Below the pieces are notes generated by a model that saw only the letters and a program-made list of their open reading frames with translations, had not been told where the DNA came from and did no database searches. Source: Bacteroidales bacterium (GTDB lineage: Bacteria; Bacteroidota; Bacteroidia; Bacteroidales; WCHB1-69). From it: 64,000 nucleotides of DNA. The translations under genes and the position numbers were made by a program. Shown here one piece after another: positions 1 to 8,964 of the stretch. Positions within the stretch are counted from its first letter, which is position 1. Each line of letters opens with the position of its first letter. The stretch is taken from contig JAQUGA010000001.1 in assembly GCA_028684405.1 (NCBI GenBank), forward strand, positions 5,569 through 69,568, read 5' to 3'.

Positions 1-95
1 AATCTATGCAAAAGTAGATAGTTTTTCAAATAGAGCATCACCATTCTTTTGCAAAAAAAAGACTAAGCCTTTTACAATTCGGATCCGACCACTTT

Positions 96-500
96 TCACT
101 TAATTAGTGGTTTTCCTTCAATCACCCATATCTCATTTTCATTGCTCACAGTTCCTGTAATAGCTGGGAAATAGGAGGTTTTACAAATTTCCTTAGAGTT
201 TTGGAAAGAGATTGAGTAAACTTCTCCTATTTTCAGCTCTTCATATTTTACTGAAGCCGTAATTTCAAATGTAATTGTATCATCAAAAACAGTTGTTTCA
301 TCCTCGGTACCCTTCAAAATTCTGGCTTTATATTTAAAACCCCATCCAATGGGAGCAACATCCATGATTTTGACTTCCAGTTTTATGGACTCCTGTTTTA
401 AATTGTCGACACTATTTTGTGCATTGCAAGATGAAAAGAAAAAGAGGAAAGACATTGTTGCAAGGAACAGGATTTGATTTGCTATATGTGTTGTTTTCAT
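96..500 (-). CDS. Small lipoprotein of unknown function
   Basis: 134 residues. The N-terminus is a lipoprotein signal: a hydrophobic stretch ending in FFSSC, with Cys25 as the expected lipidated residue, followed by NAQ. The mature part (about 110 residues) is mostly predicted beta strand and has no motif I recognise. It probably sits in the inner leaflet of the outer membrane or the periplasm. It lies downstream of crtI in the same direction but 121 bp away, and a TATATTTG -7 element in that gap suggests its own transcription. A role in carotenoid biology is possible only from position. The ATG start is supported by the signal peptide immediately after it. Confidence 0.7.
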   Translation of the reverse strand: MKTTHIANQILFLATMSFLFFFSSCNAQNSVDNLKQESIKLEVKIMDVAPIGWGFKYKARILKGTEDETTVFDDTITFEITASVKYEELKIGEVYSISFQNSKEICKTSYFPAITGTVSNENEIWVIEGKPLIK

Positions 501-566
501 TTTTATTGGTGTATTTACAATTTGGTGCTTAATAAGATTTCTTAGTTAGACCACTTTCCTAGTTTT

Positions 567-574
567 CAAATATA
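567..574 (-). promoter_or_regulatory. Candidate -7 element of the small lipoprotein gene
   Basis: On the minus strand the bases read TATATTTG, matching the Bacteroidota -7 consensus TAnnTTTG, 66 bp upstream of the ATG at 500. The nearest TTG is only 11 nt further upstream, shorter than the usual 17-23, so only the -7 half is supported. Confidence 0.35.
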
Positions 575-621
575 CATTTTTTTAGCAATTTGCCTTTTAG
601 TTACATATTAAAAAAAGTTTA

Positions 622-2094
622 TCATTTATAATCAGAGACTCTTTCTGCAACTAATTTCGAACCAATTACGGCCATTGGCAATCCAGCTCCAGGAACTGTG
701 GATGCGCCAACATAAAAAGTGTTTTTAAATTTTTCGTCGTAGTTTTTGGGTCTCAAAGCTCCAATTTGCAACATGCTGTGCGACAATCCCAAACCTGCTC
801 CTTTGTATAGATTAAACTGGTTTTGCCAATCTTCTGGCGTGTATTCCATTTGAAAAATAATATCTTTCGAAATGTCCTGCTTGATTCTTTTTGAGAAATC
901 AGCAAGAATACTATTTACAATGTCCTTTTTATCCGACCAATCGGTTTTATAAAGCAAACTGGGAACTGGACACACAAAGAACAAAGCTTCACAGCCTTCT
1001 GGTGCACATTCGCTATTGTGTTTTGATAAAACGTTTACGTAGTAATATGGTTTTTCCAATGTTCCCGGATTTTTTAAAACATCTTTTGCATATTCTTCGT
1101 AGTTGTTTCCCAAAAAGTAATTATGATGTTCAACTTGAGGCAACTTTTTATTGACTCCAACATAGAAAGTCAAATAACCCATGGTCCATGTCATCTTGCT
1201 TAAGCGTTTTTCAGAGAATTTTTTGCGATTAAAAACAGTTCCTCTAAACAATGCAGCATCAGCATTTATTACATAAATATCGGCCTCCCATGATTTTCCA
1301 TTTTGGTCAATCAATGATGTTACTTTGCCATCGGCACTTGTAAAATCAGCGATTTCGGTATTGTATTCAAATGAAACATTCAGTTTTTCAAGTTCTTTCA
1401 CCAAACTGGTCACAATCGTATACATTCCGCCTTTTACGTTGTAATATCCGTTATTTGTAAACTCAATGTGAGATAATAAGGTATATACAGCATTGGTGTC
1501 AAAGGGCGTTCTTCCTAAGAAAAATGCGATTAGTGATACAATTTGTCGCACCTCTTTCGATTCAAAAAAAGAGCTGCTTTGTCTCCAAAATGTTTTTAAT
1601 AAAACAGGAAGATGTTTGGGATTTACTTGCATTAACGATTTAATGTAGTGGGGGATGCTGTCAAAATTTTGTTTAATAACCACATCAACTGTATCTTTAT
1701 ATAGCTCTTCACATTTTTTTAAATAGGCTGTAAATTTCCTTTTAAAATCGGGTTCAACTTCGCTAAATTGCTCACTAAGCTTGTCAATATCTTTATAAAG
1801 CGAATATTTTTTATCACTTCCTCTAAAATTTACGGTATAAAGTGGATCTAATTCTACAAAATCGAAAGGCATTTTAATTCCGCAATCTTCAACCAGTTCT
1901 TCAAACTCATAGGGCATACTAAAAAAGCTGGGTCCTACATCAAAAGTGAAACCATCCTTTTTAAGCTGGTTTAAACGGCCACCTGCTTGCGGTGCTTTCT
2001 CTACAAACTTTACTTGATATCCTTTTGTTGCCAATCTTAGGCCTGTTGAGAGTCCTCCCAAACCAGTTCCTACAATTAATACTGTTTTTTTCAT
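622..2094 (-). CDS. crtI: Phytoene desaturase (CrtI family)
   Basis: 490 residues, the normal length for CrtI. It is an FAD-dependent desaturase that introduces double bonds into phytoene to give neurosporene or lycopene at the membrane. The N-terminal dinucleotide-binding fold is visible at residues 4-33 (VGTGLGGLSTGLRLA, then a Glu at the end of strand 2), followed by AGGRL, the usual second FAD contact. The C-terminus carries the GAGLPMAVIGSKLVAERV type segment typical of carotenoid desaturases. It is the last gene of the carotenoid operon, 108 bp after the glycosyltransferase gene. It is the only desaturase visible, and no crtE or lycopene cyclase lies in the window, so whether the end product is cyclic cannot be decided here. 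Confidence 0.93.
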   Translation of the reverse strand: MKKTVLIVGTGLGGLSTGLRLATKGYQVKFVEKAPQAGGRLNQLKKDGFTFDVGPSFFSMPYEFEELVEDCGIKMPFDFVELDPLYTVNFRGSDKKYSLYKDIDKLSEQFSEVEPDFKRKFTAYLKKCEELYKDTVDVVIKQNFDSIPHYIKSLMQVNPKHLPVLLKTFWRQSSSFFESKEVRQIVSLIAFFLGRTPFDTNAVYTLLSHIEFTNNGYYNVKGGMYTIVTSLVKELEKLNVSFEYNTEIADFTSADGKVTSLIDQNGKSWEADIYVINADAALFRGTVFNRKKFSEKRLSKMTWTMGYLTFYVGVNKKLPQVEHHNYFLGNNYEEYAKDVLKNPGTLEKPYYYVNVLSKHNSECAPEGCEALFFVCPVPSLLYKTDWSDKKDIVNSILADFSKRIKQDISKDIIFQMEYTPEDWQNQFNLYKGAGLGLSHSMLQIGALRPKNYDEKFKNTFYVGASTVPGAGLPMAVIGSKLVAERVSDYK

Positions 2095-2202
2095 AAATCT
2101 ATATTTTTTTTCAATTTTGTAAATGCGTTTATTTGTTAAAATTCTATTTTACAGTCTAATATCTGATTTTCAATGCATTATTTTTATGCCTAAAAACAAA
2201 AA

Positions 2203-3294
2203 CTACAAAAAAACATCTCTTCCCTTCCATTTATATTGTTTGTTTTTTTTAGTTAAAACAGCTTTAATAAGAAGTTGTCCCAAAAACAAAAGCTGTAAGG
2301 GGAAAAACAACAGATTCAATTCAACATTTTGTTTGCTTGTTATTGAATAGATAACTTGTATTAAAATAACGAGTGCAAAATAAATTGGCAAAAGGGTGGC
2401 TTTTGCTAAAAGGATTGGGATAAATCCGAGTGTGGCAAATATCCAAAATAGAAAAGCCAAAACAGCTTGGTTTCCAAAAAACATAAAAACATTTTTGGTA
2501 AATCCATTTTTGGCTTCGTTGTAGCTTGAATACATTCTGCATTTTATTCTCTTTTCACCCGTAATGCAGGCTATTTTTATTTTTTCTTTTTTAAAAAATC
2601 GAGAAATAGCAATGTCTTCCACGGCGGATGATTTAAATGTTTGGTGCGGCTGTTTTTTTTGGTACGTATGGGCATTAAAAAGCATAAACTGCCCATTTGC
2701 GGCTGCGTGAGAAGCAAAGGGCGAGATTCGAACAAAAATCAGTGGCAAAAGGGTCAAAAGAATGTAATTCATAATCGGGACCGAAACTTTTTCGCCCCAT
2801 GTTTTTTGAATTTGTGTAGGGAAAACAGAAAGTAAGCCCAAGTTGTGTATGTTTAAATGTGAAATAGCTTCTTCAATAATATTGCCTTTTAGCCTTACAT
2901 CGGCATCTATAAACAGAAAATAATTTCCTTTTGCCTCCTGGGCCAGTTGATAACAAGCATGGTTTTTCCCCAACCATCCATCAGGCAATCCTTTTGATTG
3001 CATCAATTTTATTCGAGGGTCGACCTCTGCAAATTCTTGTACAATTTGAGCAGTATTATCCGTTGATTGGTCATCATAAACAATAATTTCGAGATTTTCA
3101 TTTTTCATTTTTTGCAAATCTCCCAACAATAAGTGAATATTCTGCTCTTCGTTTCGTGCTGGAATTAAAACTGAAATTTTTTCATTTGAAGCGAGATTGT
3201 TTTTTTTTATTTTCTGACGAAAAAAGAAGTTCAGCAGTACATTAAAAAATTGAAATGCGACAAAGCCAATGGATATATATGCCAGATATTTCAT
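2203..3294 (-). CDS. GT2 glycosyltransferase, carotenoid glycosyltransferase-like (CruC/CrtQ type)
   Basis: 363 residues. It probably transfers a sugar from a nucleotide sugar to a carotenoid hydroxyl. An N-terminal membrane helix (about residues 4-24) is followed by a GT2 domain: SVLIPARNEEQNI, then DDQSTD, then FLFIDADVRL (the DxD-like metal/nucleotide motif). The C-terminal third holds several hydrophobic helices, as in membrane-bound carotenoid glycosyltransferases. The ATG at 3294 overlaps the TGA of the upstream acyltransferase gene by one base (TGATG), implying translational coupling. A GTG one codon earlier is also possible. Family assignment is secure. The carotenoid substrate is inferred from the operon (crtB, CruF-like hydratase, acyltransferase, crtI). 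Confidence 0.85.
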   Translation of the reverse strand: MKYLAYISIGFVAFQFFNVLLNFFFRQKIKKNNLASNEKISVLIPARNEEQNIHLLLGDLQKMKNENLEIIVYDDQSTDNTAQIVQEFAEVDPRIKLMQSKGLPDGWLGKNHACYQLAQEAKGNYFLFIDADVRLKGNIIEEAISHLNIHNLGLLSVFPTQIQKTWGEKVSVPIMNYILLTLLPLIFVRISPFASHAAANGQFMLFNAHTYQKKQPHQTFKSSAVEDIAISRFFKKEKIKIACITGEKRIKCRMYSSYNEAKNGFTKNVFMFFGNQAVLAFLFWIFATLGFIPILLAKATLLPIYFALVILIQVIYSITSKQNVELNLLFFPLQLLFLGQLLIKAVLTKKNKQYKWKGRDVFL

Positions 3295-3914
3295 CACGAA
3301 GTTTTTGTTTTTTGAATATCTAATATATTGTTATAGAATTTGTTGTATTCTTTTTCAATGGATTTGTCTTTTAAATTTTGCGAAGAATCCGTTTGCATAT
3401 AAATATACAGACTTGGTTTTGAGTTGGAAAAATAATCAATCAAATTTGCCACAAAAATAACTTGCACTTCATCATGGCAATGCTCAATAATTCGTTGAAT
3501 TCCTTTCTCAAAATGCATAACATTGTTGTACAGCGAGTTAATTTCGCCTTGGGGGAACATAAATACCATATTTTTTGAATCGTTCAATAGTTCTGTTGTG
3601 TAGTTTATACTTTCGACCACACTTCGGGAATGTTTTTTTACGGAAAACGCTCCGGTATATTGAAAATACCAATGTTTTTTCAATTGTTCTTCCAACATCA
3701 TAAAGTGAAATTTTCGATGAAGTATTTTCAAATTCAGATGCATTAACCAAAAACCGTCCCACCAGCCAATGTGATTTGCTATTACAAGCACGGGCTTTCC
3801 AGTATCGTTATATTCTCCTTGAATGTCTATAGATTTGAACTTACGCTTTAGCAAATATTGCGTCAGCCTTTTAAAAAGTGGATAAATAACAATATGATGC
3901 TTCGATTTTATCAT
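3294..3914 (-). CDS. PlsC-type acyltransferase (CruD/CrtO-like)
   Basis: 206 residues, a compact lysophosphatidate-acyltransferase-fold protein. The catalytic HX4D motif is visible as NHIGWWD (His48, Asp53) and the phosphate/substrate motif as FPQGE (121-125). In this operon the likely reaction is esterification of the sugar of a carotenoid glycoside with a fatty acid, as known for CruD in green sulfur bacteria and CrtO in staphyloxanthin synthesis. A housekeeping lysophospholipid role is the alternative. It overlaps CruF upstream by 4 bp (ATGA) and the glycosyltransferase downstream by 1 bp, so the three are almost certainly co-translated. Confidence 0.83.
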   Translation of the reverse strand: MIKSKHHIVIYPLFKRLTQYLLKRKFKSIDIQGEYNDTGKPVLVIANHIGWWDGFWLMHLNLKILHRKFHFMMLEEQLKKHWYFQYTGAFSVKKHSRSVVESINYTTELLNDSKNMVFMFPQGEINSLYNNVMHFEKGIQRIIEHCHDEVQVIFVANLIDYFSNSKPSLYIYMQTDSSQNLKDKSIEKEYNKFYNNILDIQKTKTS

Positions 3915-4570
3915 GCTTGTATTTTAAAGAAAAGCATCAAAAAAAACAAAAATACAAATTGGCTTAGCAACAATATTTTCGACATTGGGTTTTCGGTATT
4001 TATTCTGAATACCTTTAAGAATCCCGCAAAAACCAGTGCTATTAAATACCATGCGATATAATTGGAAATGGGAACGGATGAACTTTGCCAATCCCACATA
4101 TCCATTTTTGGGGCTACTTGTTCGAGAACAAAATCATAAATCAGCATCAAGAAAGGGGCAAATATGACCGTTAAAATAGAATTCAGTTTGTAACTACTCA
4201 AAATAGAAACGCTAGTATAGGCTAAGAAAAGCCAATTTATTCCAATTAATAAGGGCGTTTCATATATTTTCAAACCGAGTCCGCTTCCGTATTTATAGTT
4301 GCCAAAAATTAATCCAGTATTGACGCCAATAAGCTCCACAAGAAATCCTAAAAGGTAGATAAGTAAAAAAACAAAAATTGTTTTTTTTGTATATTTTTCA
4401 TGATAAAGTGCCAATAAATATGTACTTAAAATAAGAGCAAAAGGGGTGATGGCGATGAAAAAATCTTTTGTAAACGGAATGAGAAAGCCTAAGGTTCCAA
4501 CAATGTAAAAAATAATAATAAATTTTTTTACTTCAAATACCGATATTTTATTTTTGGGGTATAAATTCAT
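3911..4570 (-). CDS. CruF-like carotenoid 1,2-hydratase
   Basis: 219 residues, an integral membrane protein with about seven hydrophobic segments. It resembles the CruF/bacterioruberin hydratase family (often named 'carotenoid biosynthesis protein'), which adds water across the 1,2 double bond of a psi end group to make a 1-hydroxy carotenoid. Family-like segments are VELIGVNTGLIFGNYKYG, a GINWLFLAYTS region, and DFVLEQVAPKMDMWDW near residue 150. This hydroxyl would be the acceptor for the downstream glycosyltransferase. It lies 26 bp after the lipocalin gene and overlaps the acyltransferase gene by 4 bp. Confidence 0.8.
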   Translation of the reverse strand: MNLYPKNKISVFEVKKFIIIFYIVGTLGFLIPFTKDFFIAITPFALILSTYLLALYHEKYTKKTIFVFLLIYLLGFLVELIGVNTGLIFGNYKYGSGLGLKIYETPLLIGINWLFLAYTSVSILSSYKLNSILTVIFAPFLMLIYDFVLEQVAPKMDMWDWQSSSVPISNYIAWYLIALVFAGFLKVFRINTENPMSKILLLSQFVFLFFLMLFFKIQA

Positions 4571-4596
4571 CTTCTTTTTAATGTTTTACAGACATA

Positions 4597-5127
4597 TTAC
4601 TGATTATGTTCAATCCATAATAATTCAGAAACATTGAACCCCAGGCTTTTAGCCAATTCAACATATTTAGTTTTTATATTTTCGGGAATTGTTTTTTCGC
4701 GCGATAAAATCCATAAATAATCAAAATTCTTGCCCGAAACCAAAGCGTATTTATATCCAGCATCCAGAGCGATCACATTATAACCCGTGTAAAAAGGACC
4801 GAAAAAAGAGACTTTAAGCATTGCGATGGTGTCTTCGCCAGCAAATTTGGCTTTGCCAATGGCTTCTTTCCATGTTTTTTTCTCATAATCATAACCGCGG
4901 TTTAGCACCTTCACTTTTCCATCGCTGCGCAATGTATATTCGGCAGTTGTATTGTTTAAACCTTTTTCAAATCTAAAATCGAAGCGGGCAATTTCGTACC
5001 ATTTTCCTAAATATCGATCTAAATCAAATGGCGATACTGCTTTAACCCCTTTGGGGATGGTAGAACAAGACGAAAACAATGATATCATGGTGAGAAGGAT
5101 TAAGTAAATAAAAATATTTTTTTTCAT
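4597..5127 (-). CDS. Lipocalin family lipoprotein (Blc-like)
   Basis: 176 residues. A lipoprotein signal ends at SLFSSC with Cys21 as the lipidation site. The mature protein is a bacterial lipocalin: the GxW motif appears as GKWYEIARFD (41-50), followed by the expected alternating strands, a FFGPFYTGYNVIALD segment and the C-terminal WILSREKTIPE region typical of Blc/apolipoprotein-D-like lipocalins. These are beta-barrels that bind small hydrophobic ligands at the outer membrane. It lies between crtB (28 bp) and the CruF-like gene (26 bp), all in one direction. I infer it may bind or move a carotenoid or its precursor; a general lipid role is the alternative. Confidence 0.9.
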   Translation of the reverse strand: MKKNIFIYLILLTMISLFSSCSTIPKGVKAVSPFDLDRYLGKWYEIARFDFRFEKGLNNTTAEYTLRSDGKVKVLNRGYDYEKKTWKEAIGKAKFAGEDTIAMLKVSFFGPFYTGYNVIALDAGYKYALVSGKNFDYLWILSREKTIPENIKTKYVELAKSLGFNVSELLWIEHNQ

Positions 5128-5155
5128 GATGGTTGGATTTAAATTTTTTTCATAA

Positions 5156-5998
5156 TTAAATTAGATTTGTTTTGTAAAGAATCATCACCTTTATCAAAAT
5201 CATCTTTTTTTTAAAATTAGAGATTCTTATTCTTTTTGAAATCATTTTTTCGGGCGAAGTACGTTTTATTTTTTCAAACAAAGTTTTATAATAATAGTAA
5301 GCTAAAGCGACTGCTAGTTTTGATCTTCCGGGCAATTGTTTAACACCAATCCAAGCTTCTTTAAAATCTTTTTCTATTGATTCTTCAATCAGTTTTTTGC
5401 TCTCTAGGTCAAATGGTTTATCAGATATTTCAGGAAAATAGGTTCTTCCCAAGTCCTGCATATCTTCTTTTAAATCTCGAATGAAATTCACTTTTTGAAA
5501 AGCAGAACCCAGTTTTTGAGCCGGAACTTCAAGCGTTTGGTAGAGGGAAGTTTGCCCATCACAGAAAATTTTTAAACACATTAATCCAACCACGTCTGCC
5601 GACCCATAAATGTATTTTTCTAACTCCTTAGAATTATGAAACTCCGATTTGGTAAGGTCGGAACTCATGCTGTTCATAAAAGATTGAATATGCTCTCTGC
5701 TGATGTTGTATTTTTTTACGGTGTCTGTAAAGGCTACCAATATTACATTTGTACTTATTTGGTTTTCAAGAGCATAATGCATATCTTCATTTAATTTTTG
5801 CAATAAAAAAACCTTGTCAAAGTCGTGAAAACTATCAACAATTTCATCCGCTAAACGTACAAAACCGTAAACGGCATAAATAGCACGACGATGTTCTTTT
5901 TCTAAAAACGAACTTGCCAGCGAAAAAGAGGTGCTGTACTCCTTTGTAATTAGTTTTGAAACTTTGTAGCTATTATCGATAAAAAATTCAACGCTCAT
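5156..5998 (-). CDS. crtB: Phytoene synthase (squalene/phytoene synthase family)
   Basis: 280 residues. It condenses two geranylgeranyl diphosphates to phytoene, the first committed carotenoid step. Both Asp-rich Mg-diphosphate motifs are present: DEIVD at 51-55 and DLKED at 175-179 within NFIRDLKEDMQDLGRTYFP. FSLASSF near residue 27 matches the family's start. It is the first gene of the leftward carotenoid operon. The CrtI-type desaturase downstream supports phytoene rather than dehydrosqualene, but diapophytoene synthase (CrtM) cannot be excluded by eye. Confidence 0.92.
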   Translation of the reverse strand: MSVEFFIDNSYKVSKLITKEYSTSFSLASSFLEKEHRRAIYAVYGFVRLADEIVDSFHDFDKVFLLQKLNEDMHYALENQISTNVILVAFTDTVKKYNISREHIQSFMNSMSSDLTKSEFHNSKELEKYIYGSADVVGLMCLKIFCDGQTSLYQTLEVPAQKLGSAFQKVNFIRDLKEDMQDLGRTYFPEISDKPFDLESKKLIEESIEKDFKEAWIGVKQLPGRSKLAVALAYYYYKTLFEKIKRTSPEKMISKRIRISNFKKKMILIKVMILYKTNLI

Positions 5999-6039
5999 AA
6001 ATAATATCTATTATTTTTTAATTTGTTCATCAAACAATA

Positions 6040-6047
6040 CAAAACTA
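6040..6047 (-). promoter_or_regulatory. Candidate -7 element of the carotenoid operon
   Basis: On the minus strand the site reads TAGTTTTG (TAnnTTTG), 41 bp upstream of the crtB ATG. A TTG lies 12 nt further upstream, shorter than the usual spacer, so the -33 half is not convincing. The 248-bp gap between crtB and the GH20 stop shows nothing else clear. Confidence 0.4.
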
Positions 6048-6246
6048 CTGCTATAAATACAAGTTTTATGAATTATATCACTCTAAAATGTTGGATTTCA
6101 ATTTTGTTTTATTCTAAAAACGAATTTATGTACTTAATAAAACAATCAGTATGTCTATATTGTTTAATAAAATCCAGATATTTCACTAAATCATTCTGAT
6201 TATTTAAAAAGATCGCTATTTTTCTTTTTAATAAATCAATTGACCC

Positions 6247-8958
6247 TTATTTTATAATGATTTCATCCGAGAAAATCATGGATTCATATTTCGACCCGGC
6301 ATGGTGCCATTCGGGAAGTTTGCCATAATATCGGGCAATAACTTTGATGTATCTGGTTTTAATATTCTTAAAATCAGCAGAATAAACATCTTTTAGATTT
6401 CCTTGTTTTTCGGGTGGAATTTTGCCTTTTATGGTAGTGAAAAGCTGATAATCTTTTTTTAATTCATCTTTGACATAAATTTCCACCTGTTTTGGAAAAA
6501 TCACCCAGTCGTATGTGTTTTGAAAAAAACCCATCGAAAAAGAGTGCAAGGTTTCAATGTTTTCCAAATCAATCTCTATCTCAATGTCTCTTCCTCCAAA
6601 TCCCTGCCATTTTCCACTTCTCAAATCAAGGCTATCGCCTTCTTTTCCATCCAGTAAAGCATTCATTCCTCCGCCATCATAACTGGGATGATAGGTGCTA
6701 AATTTAGAATGCAAATCCAGAAGTTTTCCAATCGCTTTGTGATGCACCAAATTGCATTCAGAAACACCAAATGTCTTGTCGTTGTTAACGGCACACGCTT
6801 TTATTGAAACATCTTCATGAACATAAATAGTGTCGGTATATTTTGTGGAAAATCTTCCAACTTTTTCTTGATTAATTGAATAATAAACTGGGAAATCTCC
6901 AAACAATGAACGCATCGTAATGGCTCTCCCTTTTTCGGAAAGATGTTCGCTGGGAACAATAACACAATATCCTTCCAGATTATTTAATTCGTCCATTAAT
7001 CCATCAAATTTTTTCATATTTACATCCAACCAATGTTTTTTGTTTTCGCGATTCCACAAAACAGAATATCTGGTTTTGAGATGTTCTATTTCTAAAATCA
7101 GAATTTTAATTTTATTCCTTAACTCCGAATCAGAAATGTCTTTATTTTTATTAATAAAATGATAAAGATCAATCCGCAAGAGGTTTTTATGCAGGCTAAA
7201 CTGAAGCTGTTGGATGGCAAATTGAACGTAATCAAGCGTCTCTTTGTTTTTTAAAACTTTCTGAGAAAGAGTCTCCATCTTTGAACTTAATGAATCCAAA
7301 CGATTTAATAATTTGATATTTGCATCTCTGCTTTTATCCGAAATATATTCTAAATGAATGGGAAAAACAGGTTCAAAAAAGCGAGTGTTTGTCATTATAT
7401 CTCGAACTCCAGCATATTTTAAATTTGAAAATTCTATAATATTATCATTAATATTATCATCCTTTAGTCCAAAAAACAATTCATTGTAGGCTTCATTAAA
7501 AGCACTGTACCGACTTTTTCTTTCTGCATTTGAAAGTTCTGTGGAGAGATTTATTGAAGGTGTTTTCCAGCTCACTTCGGCACCCCAAATCAAACCATGC
7601 CAATTGTTTTGAAAAAAGTTTAATCCGTCGTCGTCCCAAGTTGTATTGAGGACTCCCGTGGTTTTATGTTTATATCCATCACGAATAAGATTGAAAATAT
7701 TTATTTCGCTGGTGTGATAATCTGGGAAAATAGTTGACCAACAATTTACGCCGGGTGCCACCCAAAAATTAATTCCAGTATTCGATAAGGGCGTAATGGC
7801 ATAGTCGAAATTTTCTGCTTCGTGATATCCCCATGATATAACCGTAATATCCTCAGGAAGTTGACTAATAATGTGTGGATATTTGGCAACAATGTCTCCC
7901 CACATAAGTATTTTTTTATCATATTTTTTTAATAAAACATTTAACCTATTGACATGATAGAGATATATTCCATCAATGCCCATGGTATCCATCATTTTTT
8001 TTGATTTTCCTTCGCCCAATCCAAATGTTTCATCGCAATTAATATTAAAATATTCGCCACTAAAAGCAGGAACGATTTCTTGATAAACTTCATTCAGAAA
8101 AGTGTAGGACTCTTCCAATGCAGGCGAAATAATATGCTCGTTTTCAGCCATATGCTTATATTTCGCGAGCGACAAGGTTTTTTCCATATGTCCGAACGAT
8201 TGATAGCTGGCAATTAAACGGATGTGGTGTTTTTCAGCAAAACTGCTTAATTCAGCAATTTCGTCCTTTGAAATTCCATCTTTGGGGGCAATTTCAGGAT
8301 GATTTTCAAGTTTATAAACATGTTCGATATAGAGCGTAAAATGATTTAATTTGTACGATGACAACTTTTTGATTTGTTCTTTAAGCTTTTCCATTGTTGG
8401 AATGGGGCCTCTGCTAATATCATCTTGCCATGCACGAACAGCGATATTTGGAAAATCGTAAATCAGAAGAGATGGAATGGTATTTTCTTTTCTGTTTGCC
8501 GAAATAATTTGTTTAAGCGTTTGCAATCCATAAAAAATTCCAGCATCTGTTTGTGCAAAAACCTGCATAGTTTTGGGTGTAATCTTTAAAAAATAGCCTT
8601 CAGCAGCTGATTTAGAATTAAACTCTAAATTGTTTTCTTTTAATAATTTCGCAAACTCTGCTTGGGAAGAGATTTTTATAAATTCGATGTAATTGCTTTT
8701 TGCTCTCTTTGTTATTTTCAGATCAATTTTCAAATCTTCTTTTACGCAATCTAAAAGTTGATTTAAATAAAATGGATTCAAATCCTGAACCACAACTTGA
8801 GTTTTATGATTTATTTCAAAGCCTGAGTTTTTTATTTCCAAATGCTGAGGTGTGGGGATTAGCTTTAATTGTGCGAAGATATTGGCACAAAAAAATAGGC
8901 TTATTGCAAGAAGCAGAATGTTTTTTTTCAAATTAAATTGTTTTATTATGTTTTTCAT
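6247..8958 (-). CDS. Beta-N-acetylhexosaminidase (GH20), secreted multidomain
   Basis: 903 residues with a signal peptide (hydrophobic stretch ending CANIFAQ). Residues about 30-160 form the GH20b alpha/beta domain, and the catalytic GH20 barrel runs from about 165 to 500. The catalytic Asp-Glu pair is visible in NINCDETFGLGEGKS near residue 309. A helical region follows, then a C-terminal part with chitobiase-like and galactose-binding (F5/8 type C-like) character (DIEIEIDLENIETLHSFSMGF, near 790-880). It removes terminal GlcNAc or GalNAc from oligosaccharides in the periplasm or outside the cell. Only 6 bp separate it from the GH2 gene upstream, so the two form an operon. No T9SS sorting domain is seen. 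Confidence 0.93.
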   Translation of the reverse strand: MKNIIKQFNLKKNILLLAISLFFCANIFAQLKLIPTPQHLEIKNSGFEINHKTQVVVQDLNPFYLNQLLDCVKEDLKIDLKITKRAKSNYIEFIKISSQAEFAKLLKENNLEFNSKSAAEGYFLKITPKTMQVFAQTDAGIFYGLQTLKQIISANRKENTIPSLLIYDFPNIAVRAWQDDISRGPIPTMEKLKEQIKKLSSYKLNHFTLYIEHVYKLENHPEIAPKDGISKDEIAELSSFAEKHHIRLIASYQSFGHMEKTLSLAKYKHMAENEHIISPALEESYTFLNEVYQEIVPAFSGEYFNINCDETFGLGEGKSKKMMDTMGIDGIYLYHVNRLNVLLKKYDKKILMWGDIVAKYPHIISQLPEDITVISWGYHEAENFDYAITPLSNTGINFWVAPGVNCWSTIFPDYHTSEINIFNLIRDGYKHKTTGVLNTTWDDDGLNFFQNNWHGLIWGAEVSWKTPSINLSTELSNAERKSRYSAFNEAYNELFFGLKDDNINDNIIEFSNLKYAGVRDIMTNTRFFEPVFPIHLEYISDKSRDANIKLLNRLDSLSSKMETLSQKVLKNKETLDYVQFAIQQLQFSLHKNLLRIDLYHFINKNKDISDSELRNKIKILILEIEHLKTRYSVLWNRENKKHWLDVNMKKFDGLMDELNNLEGYCVIVPSEHLSEKGRAITMRSLFGDFPVYYSINQEKVGRFSTKYTDTIYVHEDVSIKACAVNNDKTFGVSECNLVHHKAIGKLLDLHSKFSTYHPSYDGGGMNALLDGKEGDSLDLRSGKWQGFGGRDIEIEIDLENIETLHSFSMGFFQNTYDWVIFPKQVEIYVKDELKKDYQLFTTIKGKIPPEKQGNLKDVYSADFKNIKTRYIKVIARYYGKLPEWHHAGSKYESMIFSDEIIIK

Positions 8959-8964
8959 CTATTG

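Noticed and set aside
1..95. CAAAAGTA at 9-16, a minus-strand -7 element
   Set aside because: It would belong to a gene left of the window; no -33 at a fitting distance and nothing to test it against.
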